Of a DNA stretch of 64,000 nucleotides, positions 10,283-21,839 are shown piece after piece. The stretch lies in NCBI GenBank assembly GCA_026008535.1, contig BRKX01000015.1:27611501-27675500 (forward strand), given 5' to 3'. Each line of letters begins with the position of its first letter. Position 1 is the first letter of the stretch. This DNA is from Perilla frutescens. Lineage: Eukaryota > Streptophyta > Magnoliopsida > Lamiales > Lamiaceae. The notes below the pieces were generated by a model. That model saw only the letters and a program-made list of their open reading frames with translations. It did not search any database and was not told where the DNA came from. A program made the translations under genes and the position numbers.

Positions 10283-12681
10283 ATGACGAAAATGATTAAT
10301 CAATCAAATGAAAGTGATGTAATTCCTGAAGAATTACAAGTATCTGAAAATTATGAGATCTCAATAAATTATTTATCTTCCAATCAGATACTGGAGAGAG
10401 AACATATCATTGTAGATGATATATTTGCCTTTTATATAGCTCATCAAATTTTAAATGAGGATCCTGAACCAAAATCTGTTACAGAATGTAAATAGAGAAA
10501 TGATTGGCCAATGTGGAAAAGAGCTATGGAAATGGAATTACATTCCTGTGATAAGCGGAAAGTATTTGGACCTATAGTCCTAACTCCAGAATCTGAAACC
10601 CCTGTTTGATACAGATGGATATTTGTTAGAAAGAGAAATGAGGAAAATGAAATTACGAGATATAGAGCAAGACTCGTAGCGCAAGGTTTCTCTCAAAGAC
10701 CAGGAATTGATTATGAGAAAACATACTCTCCAGTAATGGATGCGATTACTTTCAGATTTCTGATTAGTCTGGCTGTGTCACAAAGGCTTGATATGCGCCT
10801 TATGGATGTAGTAACTGTTGGGGTTTTCTCGAATTGTACCCCACAGGATCTATTTGGATGCCATTAATTCTAACTCATGTAAATCATAATTTTATGTGTG
10901 ACATTAATTATCCTATGTTGAATTAACATGCAAGTTTTAATTTCGAATCTATTGCAGCGGAATAAAATAGAATCTATCGAAAATGGTACTTACAAACTTT
11001 GTCGGGTTGCTCATGGGATTAAAGATCTAATCCCGTTGTTGATGGAGAACACATGATCATGGTGAATTTGCATGGTGTTCGAAACACATAGCTCCAATAT
11101 TCTACTTCTTGATCTTCTGTTATATTCCCGGACCTTGTTTAGATGCAGGGTGGGCTTCATACTACTAAACGGTTGTTGAAACTCTAGGAATCAAGAGAGC
11201 ACTTAGAGGGGATGTATTAGAGTGTATTTTTCTTATAATTTTCGTGCCCCCTCCCTTATTATAGGGGAGGGGATGAAAATTAACTCTCCAAACCCTATTG
11301 GGCTTGGGCCTCCAACTCTTGTTCCATTCCCAGTCCATTTAGGTCATATTGGGCTACAATAGGGATCTAGAAGAATATTAAATTGGCCTACTAATTTATT
11401 TAATTTCTAATATCCAATAAACTTAGAATATAATTAAATAAATTAAGTATTAATTTTATTCCACTAAAGAAATAATACTGACCTACCAATTTAATACATA
11501 TTTGCGAATATGTTTTCTTCTTTAGTTCAGTCATTCCCCATGTTTAAGATATAATGTCCATTAATTAATTATATAAGCTTTCTGACATCTATAATTAATT
11601 AATATCTTATTCCTTGAGTAGTACCGCACGATTTCCGTATCATGTAAAGAATAAATTAATATTCTCCTTGCAGGGCTTCCCATGATCTACGTGCTTCCTT
11701 AAGAGGACATCATCAACCTGGCGCACCAGGACACAGTGCTCATGCATATTGCACGACACATCATGTATACACTATTATTACTCAAGATATCGAGTTCATT
11801 GACCCACGAAAGGATCTCACCCATTGATAAGTCAAAGTAACAAACAATGCACACATATGCTCATCAATAAAACATGAGTTCAGAACTCGAACTATTTGGA
11901 TCTTTATTCTCTCACTTAAGATCAAAATAGAGAACAGTATCCTATCGTGATCCTCCTCAATACACAAACCAGTGTACTAGAATAATCAGTTAGTCAAGAT
12001 AAACTAACTATCAGATTATTCTACGGTGTACCGATGGTGGGTTCAAGACCATCTAAACTTTGAGCCTTTTAATACATTGCAATGGATCCAATGATATGAT
12101 CTTTACCATGTGTTAACCTACACCATATCATCTACAATGCAAGTATATGGAACCATGCATATAAATATATAACAATAAATATATACACCAACAGTGACTG
12201 CAATTATTATTCAATCTATATTATCTTAATATTGTTTATTGTATACAAAGACAAGCTTTCCAGTATACAAAACCAACAGTAACTGCCTATCTATATGGGT
12301 CATTAGATAATGACATATATATGAAAATCCCTGAAGGATTTAAAATGCCTGAAGCATTAAAGGATAAAACCCAAAAGCATGTTTTCGATTAAACTGCAAA
12401 AATCATTGTATGGGCTGAAACCGTCTGGCCGTATGTGGTATAATAGGTTGAGCGAGTATCCGTTGAAAGAAGGATACAAGAATGATCATATCTGCCCTTA
12501 TGTTTTCATAAAGAAAACCGAAAGTGGATTTGCAATTATAGCAGTTTATGTTGATGATTTGAATTTAATTGGGACTTCTGAAGAACTCAATAATACTGCT
12601 GAATATTTGAAAAAAGAATTTGAGATGAAAGATTCGGGAAGGACAAAATTTTATCTTGGTTTGCAAATTGAACATGTCTGA
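10283..12681 (+). pseudogene. pol: copia-1 reverse transcriptase, split by an insert
   Basis: The RT reading runs to 10815, is interrupted by the 10816-12278 insert, and resumes at about 12279. Before the insert it has RNDWPMWKRAMEMEL, RWIFVRKRNEENEITRYRAR and SQRPGIDYEKTYSPV. After it come AYLYGSLDNDIYMKIPEGF, SLYGLKPSGRMWYNRL and the catalytic AVYVDDLNLIGT. The YVDD pair is intact. Stops at 10493-10495 (probably CAG to TAG) and about 10607 (TGA within the T-P-V-Y-R-W motif), a frameshift near 12388 and a TGA at 12679-12681 break it. The TSD GTAAC on both sides of the insert shows that the RT was whole when hit. Confidence 0.92.
10816..12278. mobile_element. LTR-like insert, probable solo LTR, nested in copia-1
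   Basis: The insert starts TGTTGGGG and ends ACCAACA, with the exact 5-bp duplication GTAAC at 10811-10815 and 12279-12283. It has no coding frame. TG...CA ends, a 5-bp duplication and no ORF fit a solo LTR. A second ending, ACCAACA followed by GTGACTGC, lies 84 bp upstream (12188-12202) and nearly repeats the true junction. The structure may therefore be two events at one site. Orientation is not known. Confidence 0.72.
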
Positions 12682-12687
12682 GGAGGA

Positions 12688-13548
12688 ATGCTTATTCACC
12701 AATCCACATATACAGAAAAAATGTTAAAGCGCTTTTACATGGATAATGCACATCCATTAGCATCACCAATGGTCGTTAGATCTCTTGATATGAAGAAAGA
12801 TCCATTTCGACCTATTGAAGATGGTGAAACGGTACTTGGTCCTGAAGTACCATATCTAAGTGTAATTGGAGCATTAACTTATCTGGCTAATTATACTAGA
12901 CCAGATATAGCTTTTTCTGTAAATCTTCTCGCAAGATATAGCGCTGCACCCACTTTGAGACATTGGAACGGTGTTAAGCACATTCTACGTTATCTGAAGG
13001 GTACCATAGACCTTGGATTATATTATTCAGAAAATTCCGATTCTTCTCTGGTAGGGTATTGGGATGCAGGATTTTTATCCGATCCACATCAAGCCAAGTC
13101 ACAAACTGGCAATGTTTTCACATGTGGTGGAACTGCTATATCATGGAAGTCTGTGAAGCAAACTTTGACTGCAACATCCTCAAATCATTCTGAAATTATT
13201 GCAATCTATGAAACAAGTCGAGAGTGTGTATGGTTGAGAAATATGACAAGTCACATCCAAGAGTCATGCGGATTACCTTCATCAAGGATCACTCCAACTG
13301 TTTTGAATGAAGACAATGCTGCTTGCATCGCACAACTCAAGGAAGGATACATCAAAGGTGATAGGACGGAGCACATTTCTCCTAAGTTATTCTACACACA
13401 CGATCTCCAAAAGAGTGACGATATCAACGTTCAACAAATTTGCTCAAGTGACAATTTGGCCGACTTCTTCACAAAGGGATTACCAACATCAATATTCAGA
13501 AAGTTGGTACACAAGATCGGCATGCACCGACTCAAAGATCTACAGTGA
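12688..13548 (+). pseudogene. pol: copia-1 RT C-terminus and RNase H
   Basis: A 286-codon frame continues the RT thumb and connection region and then the RNase H domain that degrades RNA in hybrids. Visible landmarks are LTYLANYTRPDIAFSVNLLA, GVKHILRYLKGTIDLGLYY, the first RNase H acidic region LVGYWDAGFLSDP, SQTGNVFTCGGTAISW, SSNHSEIIAIYE and LNEDNAACIAQLKEGYIKG. The end of the polyprotein is DNLADFFTKGLPTSIFRKLV. The RNase H Asp/Glu residues look conserved. The stop at 13546-13548 is the natural end of pol. The break is upstream, at 12679-12681. Confidence 0.92.
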
Positions 13549-13662
13549 TCTCAAGATCATGGGGAGCAGTTGTACTCTTTTTCCTTCGACTAGGTTTGGT
13601 CACACTGGATTTTCCTGGCAAGGTTTTAATGACGCAACATTTGTTTTAGGGATTGGTCACTC

Positions 13663-13671
13663 AAAGAGGAG
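13663..13671 (+). other. copia-1 polypurine tract
   Basis: AAAGAGGAG lies directly before the 3' LTR start TGTTG. In this position it is the plus-strand primer. Confidence 0.8.
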
Positions 13672-13855
13672 TGTTGTAAATATATCTAATAGATATATAT
13701 GGTATGAGTGATGACCAAGTAACTATGGTATGAGTGATGACCAAGTAACTAATCCTAAAACCCTAGCCCTTGTACTATTATATATAGAGGCATTTGGTCC
13801 TCATATTATGGACACACAATTCATATTCTCTCTCGTCTTTCTCTTGTTTCCAGCA
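13672..13855 (+). repeat. copia-1 3' LTR
   Basis: The 184-bp repeat starts TGTTG and ends CCAGCA. It differs from the 5' LTR at few positions, including GACGACC to GATGACC in both units of its internal duplication, and by one inserted base. Confidence 0.9.
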
Positions 13856-13860
13856 TGTAT

Positions 13861-14321
13861 CAATTTTTCAAGAGCCAATAAAATAGTGCATGTCCCTACA
13901 CCAAACATCGTGTCACCTCAACTATGAAGGACCACCCTAAATTTTTTGAATTAAAACCCCCCTACAACTGTAAATATGAGTCTCCATATCAGTTGAAAAC
14001 ACATCAATTCAAAATTGAAGAACTCAAGAAGTTGGAGGAAAATTCTCTATGAAATTTTCTCCAACATTCAAGGAGTTCTAGAGAGATCCAAGTCATTCTT
14101 CATGGAATCAACACGTTCTTCGCCAGAATCACCTCAAAGTATTCTAAAATATCAACATTCAATGTGCTCTTGGAAGGTCCGGGTCATTTTTCAAAAAACA
14201 GTACTTTCTTTATCAGAATCAACTCAAATCCAACGTTCAATCCAGAATTAAGGTCCCCAACCCTCCAATCAATGCTATAAAGCTCAAAGAATAAGTTTGG
14301 GAAGATTGAAGAGATACCTAG
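13861..14321. other. Decayed repeat fragment, no gene
   Basis: This short stretch lies between copia-1 and the solo LTR and continues beyond that LTR at 16537-16700. It contains two similar phrases, ttcttcgccagaatcacctc and tttctttatcagaatcaact (about 14108 and 14204), each followed by 'atatcaacattcaa' or 'ccaacgttcaa', and a TATA-like 'gctataaagctc'. It resembles a degraded LTR leader. No protein can be supported. Confidence 0.4.
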
Positions 14322-16536
14322 TGTAACACCCCAAATTTTTATTATCTAAATTTAATTAGAAATATAAGTATAATAGTTAGAATAGACCTAACACTATTCT
14401 ATTTTATTTATTTTGCATATGGCCCAAATACCTAAGTATAAGCATTTTACTATTGAGGCCCAATTTATGGACTTTTTAGCTCATTCACGTTTTAATTTTT
14501 TCCGAGGCCTATAATTATCGAAATGAGATGAATGAATATATTAGACGATAGTGCTCGTCGATATGAAACCATAAAATTTGATTTCACCTTAGATGGACTT
14601 CATTTGACCAAGTTATGAATTAATTCTTATTTTAATTAAATTTTAGGGTTTAATTGGGGAGTGGTATAAATACCACTTTTACTACTTTTCTAGATCATTT
14701 GTTGGGGATCCAAAATAGGTCAGCCCCCTTCCTCCTTTCTTCTCTCTCCCTCTCGCCTCCCCCTCTCTTCCGGCGCCGGTGCCACCTTCACCGCCGGCCA
14801 GAATTTTTCCGGTGACTTTATTTTTAACATGCAATTACATTTTCAAACTCCCCTTCTTCTCCTCTTTCTTTTTCTTTGATTATTTTTAAGAAATTTTGAG
14901 GTTTAAGCTTCCGATATTCAGATCTAAGAATGGGTTAAACCCTAGCCTATCAAAACTTCATTTTCTTCTTTATTTTTCAACTTTATTTTCTATTTTAGTA
15001 TGTATATTGTGATTTACGGGCTGTTTTGGGCTATATAAATTATTAAAGATGGGTTATAAATTTAAAAAATGAGGCTTAATCCAGTGGTTAGGGTTCTAGG
15101 GTTCAAAACCCCTTGATGTAGTTTTTAATTCTTGTTTTGTGTATTTAATTCAAAACATTTATGAAGCCATTTAATTAAAGCAATTTGTTTTAATTCTTAT
15201 TTTGTGTATTTAATTCAAAACATTTATGAAGCAATTTAATTAAAATAGTTTGTTTTATGTTACATAAAATCATTTATTATAGTGGTTACGGTCTCATTAC
15301 TTTATAATTAGGTCATGGGTTCAAATCCTTTTGACTACAATTTTATTTATTTATTTATTTCTTTTTCCATTTTGTTTTAATTTTGGAATTTAAATTCCAA
15401 AATTAAGCATACTATATAATAAGTGACACTTTATTGGGATATTATTATCTTTTAAACCATTCATTTAATCATACTATTTTAATCTATGTAATTAAAATAT
15501 ATTTTTCTCGATCAAGTACTTGGGTATAGCTTAAAGCTAGGATTACCCGTTTGACCTTCAAACGTCATCTTTTTGCGACCTTATTCTATAGACTTACCTT
15601 TATACCCTTATTTATGTTATAGAATAGGTTAATGACCTCAATAAGCTTCTAAGTCTTAGTCTTTATATGTAGGACAAAATTCAGAACATCGAACTTAGAG
15701 GACTTCTAGAAGAATCGCTAAAGCTTCAGCTTTAATAGCTATCAAGGTGGGTTATACTATCTTTGCAAATTGTATCTTTCAAGTTATTAAGCTCTTCTTT
15801 ATTAAACTTGTATATATGAGTATCTATGTTAAATATTTACGTGCTACTGTATGTTGTCGGAATCTCATAAACTAGTGTTGTGTCAATGTGAGTAGCTACA
15901 GTATTGCATGCATTATTTGTCATGCCCTATTCCTTGTCGAAAGACTAAAATGAACAATTACACTCATTGGTTATACTCATAAACTTTACGCGTTGGTGAT
16001 GTAGCAGGGGTTGCGGGCAGTGACTGGTTATACTCTTAGCGCTTCACGATAAAATATTTTGGTGAATTTAGGTTGCTTTCAACTTTATAACCTCATAAAC
16101 TTCACTACTTGCATGGATATAGATAGATCACTTTTAGAAAATGATTTGCATAACTTAAATTGTGAAAACTTGCCCACTGAGTGCATTAGTACTCAACCCA
16201 AATCTTTTCAAACATTTTTTAGGTCAGTAGGTTGGAGTGTGGACGTGACGATGCTGAGAAATGGGCTTTTGTTATTTATATATTTTCCCATTGTCTCTTT
16301 TTGTTAAGTATTTTGTTAAGAATTTAAGCTTCCGCACTTTTGATACTCTTTTGTTAAATGCTAAGAACTCCGATTTTGGTATTATAGATAAGTATATATA
16401 ATTATAAAGTATGTTTGGCTGTTCTAAGTCTTCTATTGAGATTTCGTTACTCAGGTTACCGCCCATTTCTTTCCCGCTTCTTAATTCCAACCCCGTGGTG
16501 CCCATTTCCACGGTGTTTCAGGACCGAGGCACTACA
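14322..16536 (+). mobile_element. Solo LTR, Ty3/gypsy chromovirus type
   Basis: A 2215-bp unit starts TGTAACACCCC and ends GCACTACA. The exact 5-bp duplication CCTAG flanks it (14317-14321 and 16537-16541). TGTAACACCCC is a usual start of plant chromovirus (Tekay/Del-type) LTRs. It has no internal region and no partner, so it is best read as the product of LTR-LTR recombination. It holds a TATA-like 'gtggtataaatacc' (14661-14674), a pyrimidine-rich leader (14720-14780) and two tRNA-like pol III box pairs near 15070-15115 and 15280-15335. Confidence 0.85.
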
Positions 16537-16541
16537 CCTAG

Positions 16542-17097
16542 ACTTTGTAGATTTTAAGGATCATTTGAAAATCAAGTTCAAAAGAGAAAAATTAGAGTTT
16601 CAAGGTAGAGATTACACTGCAATCGCATCTTTAATTAAAAGAAAGATCTTTACTTATACACTTTTAAATACACAAAAAATTATGTTACAAACATGATAAC
16701 TCTACTTTGAGTTGCATGAAAAACGTACGAATGGTAAAATTATGATAAAAATAAAAAGTTATGATTTAAATTGTTATTAAATATAAATTAGAGTATTATA
16801 ATTATAAGTTTCTAACATCGGGATATTAAGAATAATTTACCCTAACTATAACATGGTTCTAATGACGGTCCTATTTAGTTCAAATTTTAAGAATAACATG
16901 GTTCTAATGACAGGATATTAAGAATAATTTATCCTTAAAAAGTAACAAGTCTGGTACTTATCTTATACGAATTTATTTAGTTCAAATTTTAATTTTTTCC
17001 ATTTCAATTAATTTACTTTTTAGGGGTCTTTTTTAGTATTTTTAGGGATTTATTATTTAAGGTTTATTAATCTCAATTATTGGTTATATTTAAGTTG
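16542..17097. other. AT-rich DNA, no gene
   Basis: The continuation of the pre-insertion site is followed by A/T-rich sequence. 'taacatggttctaatgac' occurs twice (about 16850 and 16892), each time followed by related sequence, a short local duplication. Nothing coding is seen. Confidence 0.5.
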
Positions 17098-17536
17098 AAA
17101 AAATTAATTATTGAGCACAATGCACTAGCCCACGCATTACCGTCGGACGAGTGCCTTGCGTGAGTCATCGGATTTCAAAAAAATTCAATTAATTCACTTT
17201 TATATTAGGGTTCACAAATTCTATTTTAGGATATATATTTATTTTAAAATTCAGTTTTTCTTTTCAATATATGTTTATATTTATTTCAAAAATATTAATT
17301 ATTGAGTGCAATTCATGAGCCCACGCATTAGCGTCGGGTGAGTGCATTTCACGTGTTGCCGAATTTAAAAAAATCACTTTTATTTTAGGGTTCATTAATT
17401 CGATTTTAGAGTATATATTTATTTCAAAATTAAATTTTTATTTTTCAATTGTTATTTAAATTTATTTTGAAAAAATTAAATTATTCATCGAGCACAATGC
17501 ATGAGCCCATGCGTTAGCGTCGGGTGAGTGCATTAT
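17098..17536 (+). repeat. Three diverged tandem repeats, ~185-192 bp period
   Basis: The core 'gagcacaatgca...agcccacgcatta.cgtcgg.cgagtgc' recurs starting near 17109, 17301 and 17485. Each copy is preceded by 'ttgaaaaaattaa'-like sequence and followed by an AT-rich spacer containing 'ttagggttca'. The third copy runs straight into the gypsy LTR. The function is unknown. Confidence 0.7.
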
Positions 17537-19102
17537 TGATAAATCCATTTATTTCATATTTTACGGGCATTTTATTCAATATAAATGTCCTTTTTAGTCT
17601 GTTTTGAGTTGAAAAGAACCAGGTTTGGGGTCAAGGGCACTTCAGGAGGTCGAGTATGGTGAAAGAGGCATTTTTCCTAGCATTTCAAGCATAAAATCCA
17701 AGCCAGAAAAATCAATCAGAGGCACATGGAACTTCTTTAGCATTCATCCTACATTCGGAAGGCAGAATGGGCATATCAGAGATGGATGAAGCTGACTCTA
17801 TGATGTCGTGCCCATATTGCTCATGCAGACTCGACCACAGGTCTGAAATGGGCATATACAAGAAATTCGAAATTCAGTTGGAATGAAAGAGGCGTGAAGA
17901 GTAGATGCAGATCCGATGAGAGTTTGAGTAAAGCTGGACTCCTAGGAGGCGTGGTAACTTAGAGATAAATTCAATCCCTAAAAAATAGGGATTTGATCAA
18001 TGGACTGGATAATGCTTATCCAGTCAGTTACGACAGGCATGCCAATCCTGGAAGCCAGTTGAAGGCCCCCGCCTCTGGGGAAATTCGATTCAGAAATATA
18101 TCTATTTAAACTTGTTTTATTTTCTGGAAATGATGCTTTGGAAGTTTGAAACACTGCTACAATATTTTATTTTCTACACTTTACATTCAGTATGTTGCTT
18201 TGGCAGCAAGAACAATCCAATAGGCCTTAAGCCATTAGGACTCAAGTTATGTTTATGATTCTCAACGTTGGAGTTGAGATTTTTGCCTATTAATTCAGTA
18301 AGTTTTCATTTATATTATGTCTTTCATTTCTGCAATTTTAGTTTTATCTAACATGAGTGGCTAGATCATCAAATTATGGTGTTTGAACAACAGAAATGGT
18401 TTAAGTATAAATCTGGGCTCGTGAGGTCGAAATGGGCATATTAATGCATGATAAGTTCGTGTCAATTCTTGAACCCGTTCCACGTGAGTGTGTGTCTAAA
18501 ATGCCCAATGTGGCTGATCACTCGTTAGATATAGATGGCACACCACTATTAATTGAATTGGAAAATTGTGACTGTGTGTTGGTTTATATAGTAATAAGGG
18601 AGTTGATGGGTTATTGTGGGCACACAAGGAATCGATAAACACAATAAATTTGGGTTCGTTTAGGGCAAACTATTGTCTATTCATTTACGTCTCTTTGGAA
18701 AACCGGGCGATGGGTGATAGGTTAGGGGTTTACTTAACGAGGAATCACTTTTAAACCTAAAATGAAAGGATGATTGAAGAGATACAGAGCGGAATCCGGT
18801 CTCCATAATTGAGTGATTTAACATGTATAAAAATCTGTGTACCCATGATTGAGCAGTTTATATTTAATCCAAATTCTAGTTCAAATACCGAAACCTTTAT
18901 TATTTGATATTTTCTCTACTGTTATTTTGCAGATTTATTTTCAGTTAAGGTGACAACACAACCAACCCCTTTTGTGATTGGTTACTCGAAGGTAATATCA
19001 TAACAACTCTCTGTGGGATCGACCCGTACTCATGAGCTAGCTACACTTGTTGTGGGCACAAGAGTTACAAATTATTTTTGAGCGCGAAATGACCGCGCGT
19101 CA
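17537..19102 (+). repeat. Putative 5' LTR of a Ty3/gypsy element
   Basis: The left end TGATAAATCCATTTATTTC and the right end ...CGCGTCA lie just before a tRNA-Asp-type primer site. The interior has 'atatatctatttaaac' (about 18097) as a TATA candidate and 'ctctgtgggatcgacccgtactc' phrasing near 19010, usual for Athila/Tat-like LTRs. No second LTR is in the window, so the boundaries rest on the termini and the primer site only. Confidence 0.55.
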
Positions 19103-19105
19103 AAA

Positions 19106-19125
19106 ATTGGCACCGTTGCTGGGGA
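19106..19125 (+). other. gypsy primer-binding site (tRNA-Asp type)
   Basis: ATTGGCACCGTTGCTGGGGA differs by a few transitions from TGGCGCCGTTGCCGGGGA, the tRNA-Asp primer site known from Athila-like elements. Confidence 0.75.
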
Positions 19126-19416
19126 GCTGATTTCTAGTGATTTTACATTCTAAGCTGGTGAGCCTGGAAGTTGATGCCCAGAAGCTCTTCAGGGGAGACT
19201 TTATTGTACAATCCGGAGATAGAGAAGACCTCAAAAAAAATAGGACAACAGTGAAGATGGCATGCCAAGCCGCAAGCAGACCTCGTGAGATCACACCACC
19301 ACCAAAAGATCAAGAAGATCAAGGAGCTGAAGGGCACGAGGAGGAAGGACAGTTTGAGAACGGCCACATCAACAACATGGTCGTAGCAAATGGAAACGCA
19401 GACAACAACCGGACTC

Positions 19417-20504
19417 TAAGGTAGTTGGTCTTCCCCGACCAATAGGAGACAAGAAAGTAGAGAATGTCATGCTAGATTTGGGGGCATCAATCAACATAAT
19501 GCCCCTATTAGTGTTCAAAGAATTAAAGATTGGACCTTTGAAGGAGACCTGTGTGGTCATTCAGCTAGCTGACCGATCGAATGTATATCCAAAGTAACTC
19601 ATTGAAGATTTATTAGTGAAAGTGGATGAGCTTATATTCCCAACATATTTCTATGTGCTTGACATGGGCACAGTGACGTCAAAATTTTCAGTGTTGTTGT
19701 TGGGAAGGCCTTTCATGAAAACAGCTCAGACCAAAATTGATGTGGACAAGGGCACACTGACATGTGAGTTTGATGGGGAGAATGTGACATTCAACATATT
19801 TGAAGTATTAAAGCACCCCCAGATACAGAGAATTACAATTTTGTGAATTCCTTCCATCCACCGAGCCGATCTACCCTATCCATGGTGAGCAACAAAGAGC
19901 CATTGGAATGGGCATTGTGGGATGGATTGACTGACCAGAATGCCCTGGATAATGACGAAGATATTGGAGAAAGAATCATGATGTTGTACTCGTTGGAAGA
20001 GATGCCATACGGTTGTGTGGACTATGTTGTGCCCATTTGGAGAAATGATGATAAGATGATGTCTTCCATTGTGAAAACACCTACGCTAGAATTGAAGGCA
20101 TTACCAGGGCATTTGAAGTATGCCTACTTGGGAAACAATGAGACTCTCCATGTGATCATTAGTGCGGGGTTGAATCAAGCTGATGAAGACCGCCTTTTGA
20201 GATTGTTAAGACTGTACAAGGAGGTGCTCGGATGCACACTGACAGATATAAAGGGCATTAGCCCAGCGGTTTGCATGCATAAGATCCTGTTGGAAGATGA
20301 TGCAAAGCCTGTTCGAGATCCACAAAGAAAGCTTAATCCAGTGATGAAGGATGTGGTGCTGAAAGAAATAATTAAGCTACTGGACCAGGGCATTATATAC
20401 CCTATTTCAGATAGCAAGTGGGTCAGTCCAATCCATGTTTTGCCCAAGAAGTCAGGCATTCCAAGTCGTAAAAAATGAGAAGGAAGAGCTTGTGCCCATA
20501 CGAC
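19417..20504 (+). pseudogene. pol: Ty3/gypsy pol fragment: protease and start of RT
   Basis: A retropepsin-like domain has the active-site motif LDLGASINIMP (about 19468-19500) and VLLLGRPFMKTAQTKID (about 19693-19743). An in-frame TAA interrupts it after NVYPK (about 19597). The next frame (19843-20478) is the protease-RT linker and the RT N-terminus, with GLNQADEDRLLRLLRLYKEV, DPQRKLNPVMKDVV and SDSKWVSPIHVLPKKSG. A frameshift follows, then VVKNEKEELVPIRL up to 20504, where the copia-2 LTR begins. Gag is missing: only about 310 bp separate the primer site from the protease. The rest of RT, RNase H and integrase are absent. It is a deletion derivative, probably Athila/Tat-like. Confidence 0.88.
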
Positions 20505-21574
20505 TGTGAAAAGACAACAATCCATGCAAAGTATAATTTACGTAAACTGCACACAAGTGTTCTATGATATGTTGGGAACAGATGTAAGAACAGTAAATAG
20601 AAAGCAGTTAAAGTACACACGAGATTGGTAACCCAGTTTGGTTAATCAACCTACTCTAGGGGGGCTTCGCCCAAACTTGAAGATCTGTTTGCTACTCCTT
20701 CATGAAATGTATTTAGGCTATTACACATACAGGACTCCCTCCTTATGCTACCCATTCTTCTTCACGAACTCTTTCACTAAATGAAAATTGTGAGATCCCC
20801 TTACAACCGTGACACTAGACTCGCTCTAGCTACCCATGACTTCAACTTACTATCTCTTCCAAGATTGCGTACAAAATGGATTAAAACCACCCCTCACGTG
20901 TTTCACTCAAAACACTTAACTGCTAGACTATCACGTTGATCTTTTTATGGAACAACTACTAGCTAATACATGGATCACAAATGAAAAATGACTCTCAAAT
21001 AATATGCTAAGAGAGTCTAATAATCTCCACACCGATTGCACAAAGAATTGGTCTTCAAATAGCCTTCACTTCAAATGACACCGTTGGATGTTTCCACTGG
21101 TGTAGGTAAGTGAATATTGACTTGTGATCCTACCAAATTTGTGTAGATACTTTCCATGCGTAACAGGGTTAAATTCAGCGCGGTATCTACACCATAAGAC
21201 AGTCAAACGATTATATCTTGACTTTCTAAACTGATCGGGTGCAAGATCTTTTCGGTATGGAAACTGCCATAATTAAACTGTTCCCGGGTCTATCAGGAAC
21301 ATCAGAGCAAACAGTTCATCAACTATTCTTCAAAACTCGTATAACGAAACTTTTGTCTTCAGGCACATACCCTGGAATACTTTATCTTCTATATCTCACC
21401 AATACAAACACGAACCAAACATTAGTGCATGACGATGGTACTAACAATCTCTCCATTTGGCGTTTATGGAAGGCAATAACTCTTAATCTATATTTCTCAT
21501 GAATAAACTCCGCAGATCACAAAAAAATATCAAAATGCAATATTTATAAAAACTGTTAGAAATAGTTTTCGCCA
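20505..21574 (-). repeat. copia-2 3' LTR
   Basis: On the + strand the unit runs from TGTGAAAAGACAAC to TTTTCGCCA. On the element's strand that is TGGCGAAAAC...TCACA. The boundary at 20505 is fixed by the break in gypsy RT, and the boundary at 21574 by the adjacent polypurine tract. Length is about 1070 bp. No partner LTR remains in the window for comparison. Confidence 0.65.
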
Positions 21575-21576
21575 CG

Positions 21577-21590
21577 AACTCCCCCTCAAT
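21577..21590 (-). other. copia-2 polypurine tract
   Basis: On the minus strand the sequence reads ATTGAGGGGGAGTTC just before the LTR start. A purine run in this place primes plus-strand DNA. Confidence 0.65.
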
Positions 21591-21839
21591 CTGGGCTGGG
21601 GAGCTTATCACCAAACATCCGTGAACAAAAGTTATTGCAGGCAGAGCTGCATTGTTAGGAATAGTACAAACCAATAAAAATAAAATAGGCACACAAGTGT
21701 CCCAAAACAAAATATTGTTTGATAAAACAAAAAAAACAAAAGATTTGAAAAGAGCACAGACGCTCTTCCTTCATCACTCTTTCTGCCTGCAGCGTTCTGA
21801 TTCTTCTCTCCCTTAATGTCTGCCATAAAGGCAAAGAGA

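Larger units (their letters stand above)
6734..13855 (+). mobile_element. Ty1/copia retrotransposon, complete but defective (copia-1)
   Basis: The element is bounded by ~183-bp LTRs and by the 5-bp target duplication TGTAT (6729-6733 and 13856-13860). Inside, in copia order, are a primer site, gag, protease, integrase, RT and RNase H, all on the + strand. Order with integrase before RT defines Ty1/copia. A 1463-bp LTR-like insert (10816-12278) splits the RT domain. Without it the element would be about 5.66 kb, normal for copia. At least eight stops or frameshifts and two lost catalytic or zinc residues show it cannot act on its own. Confidence 0.95.
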
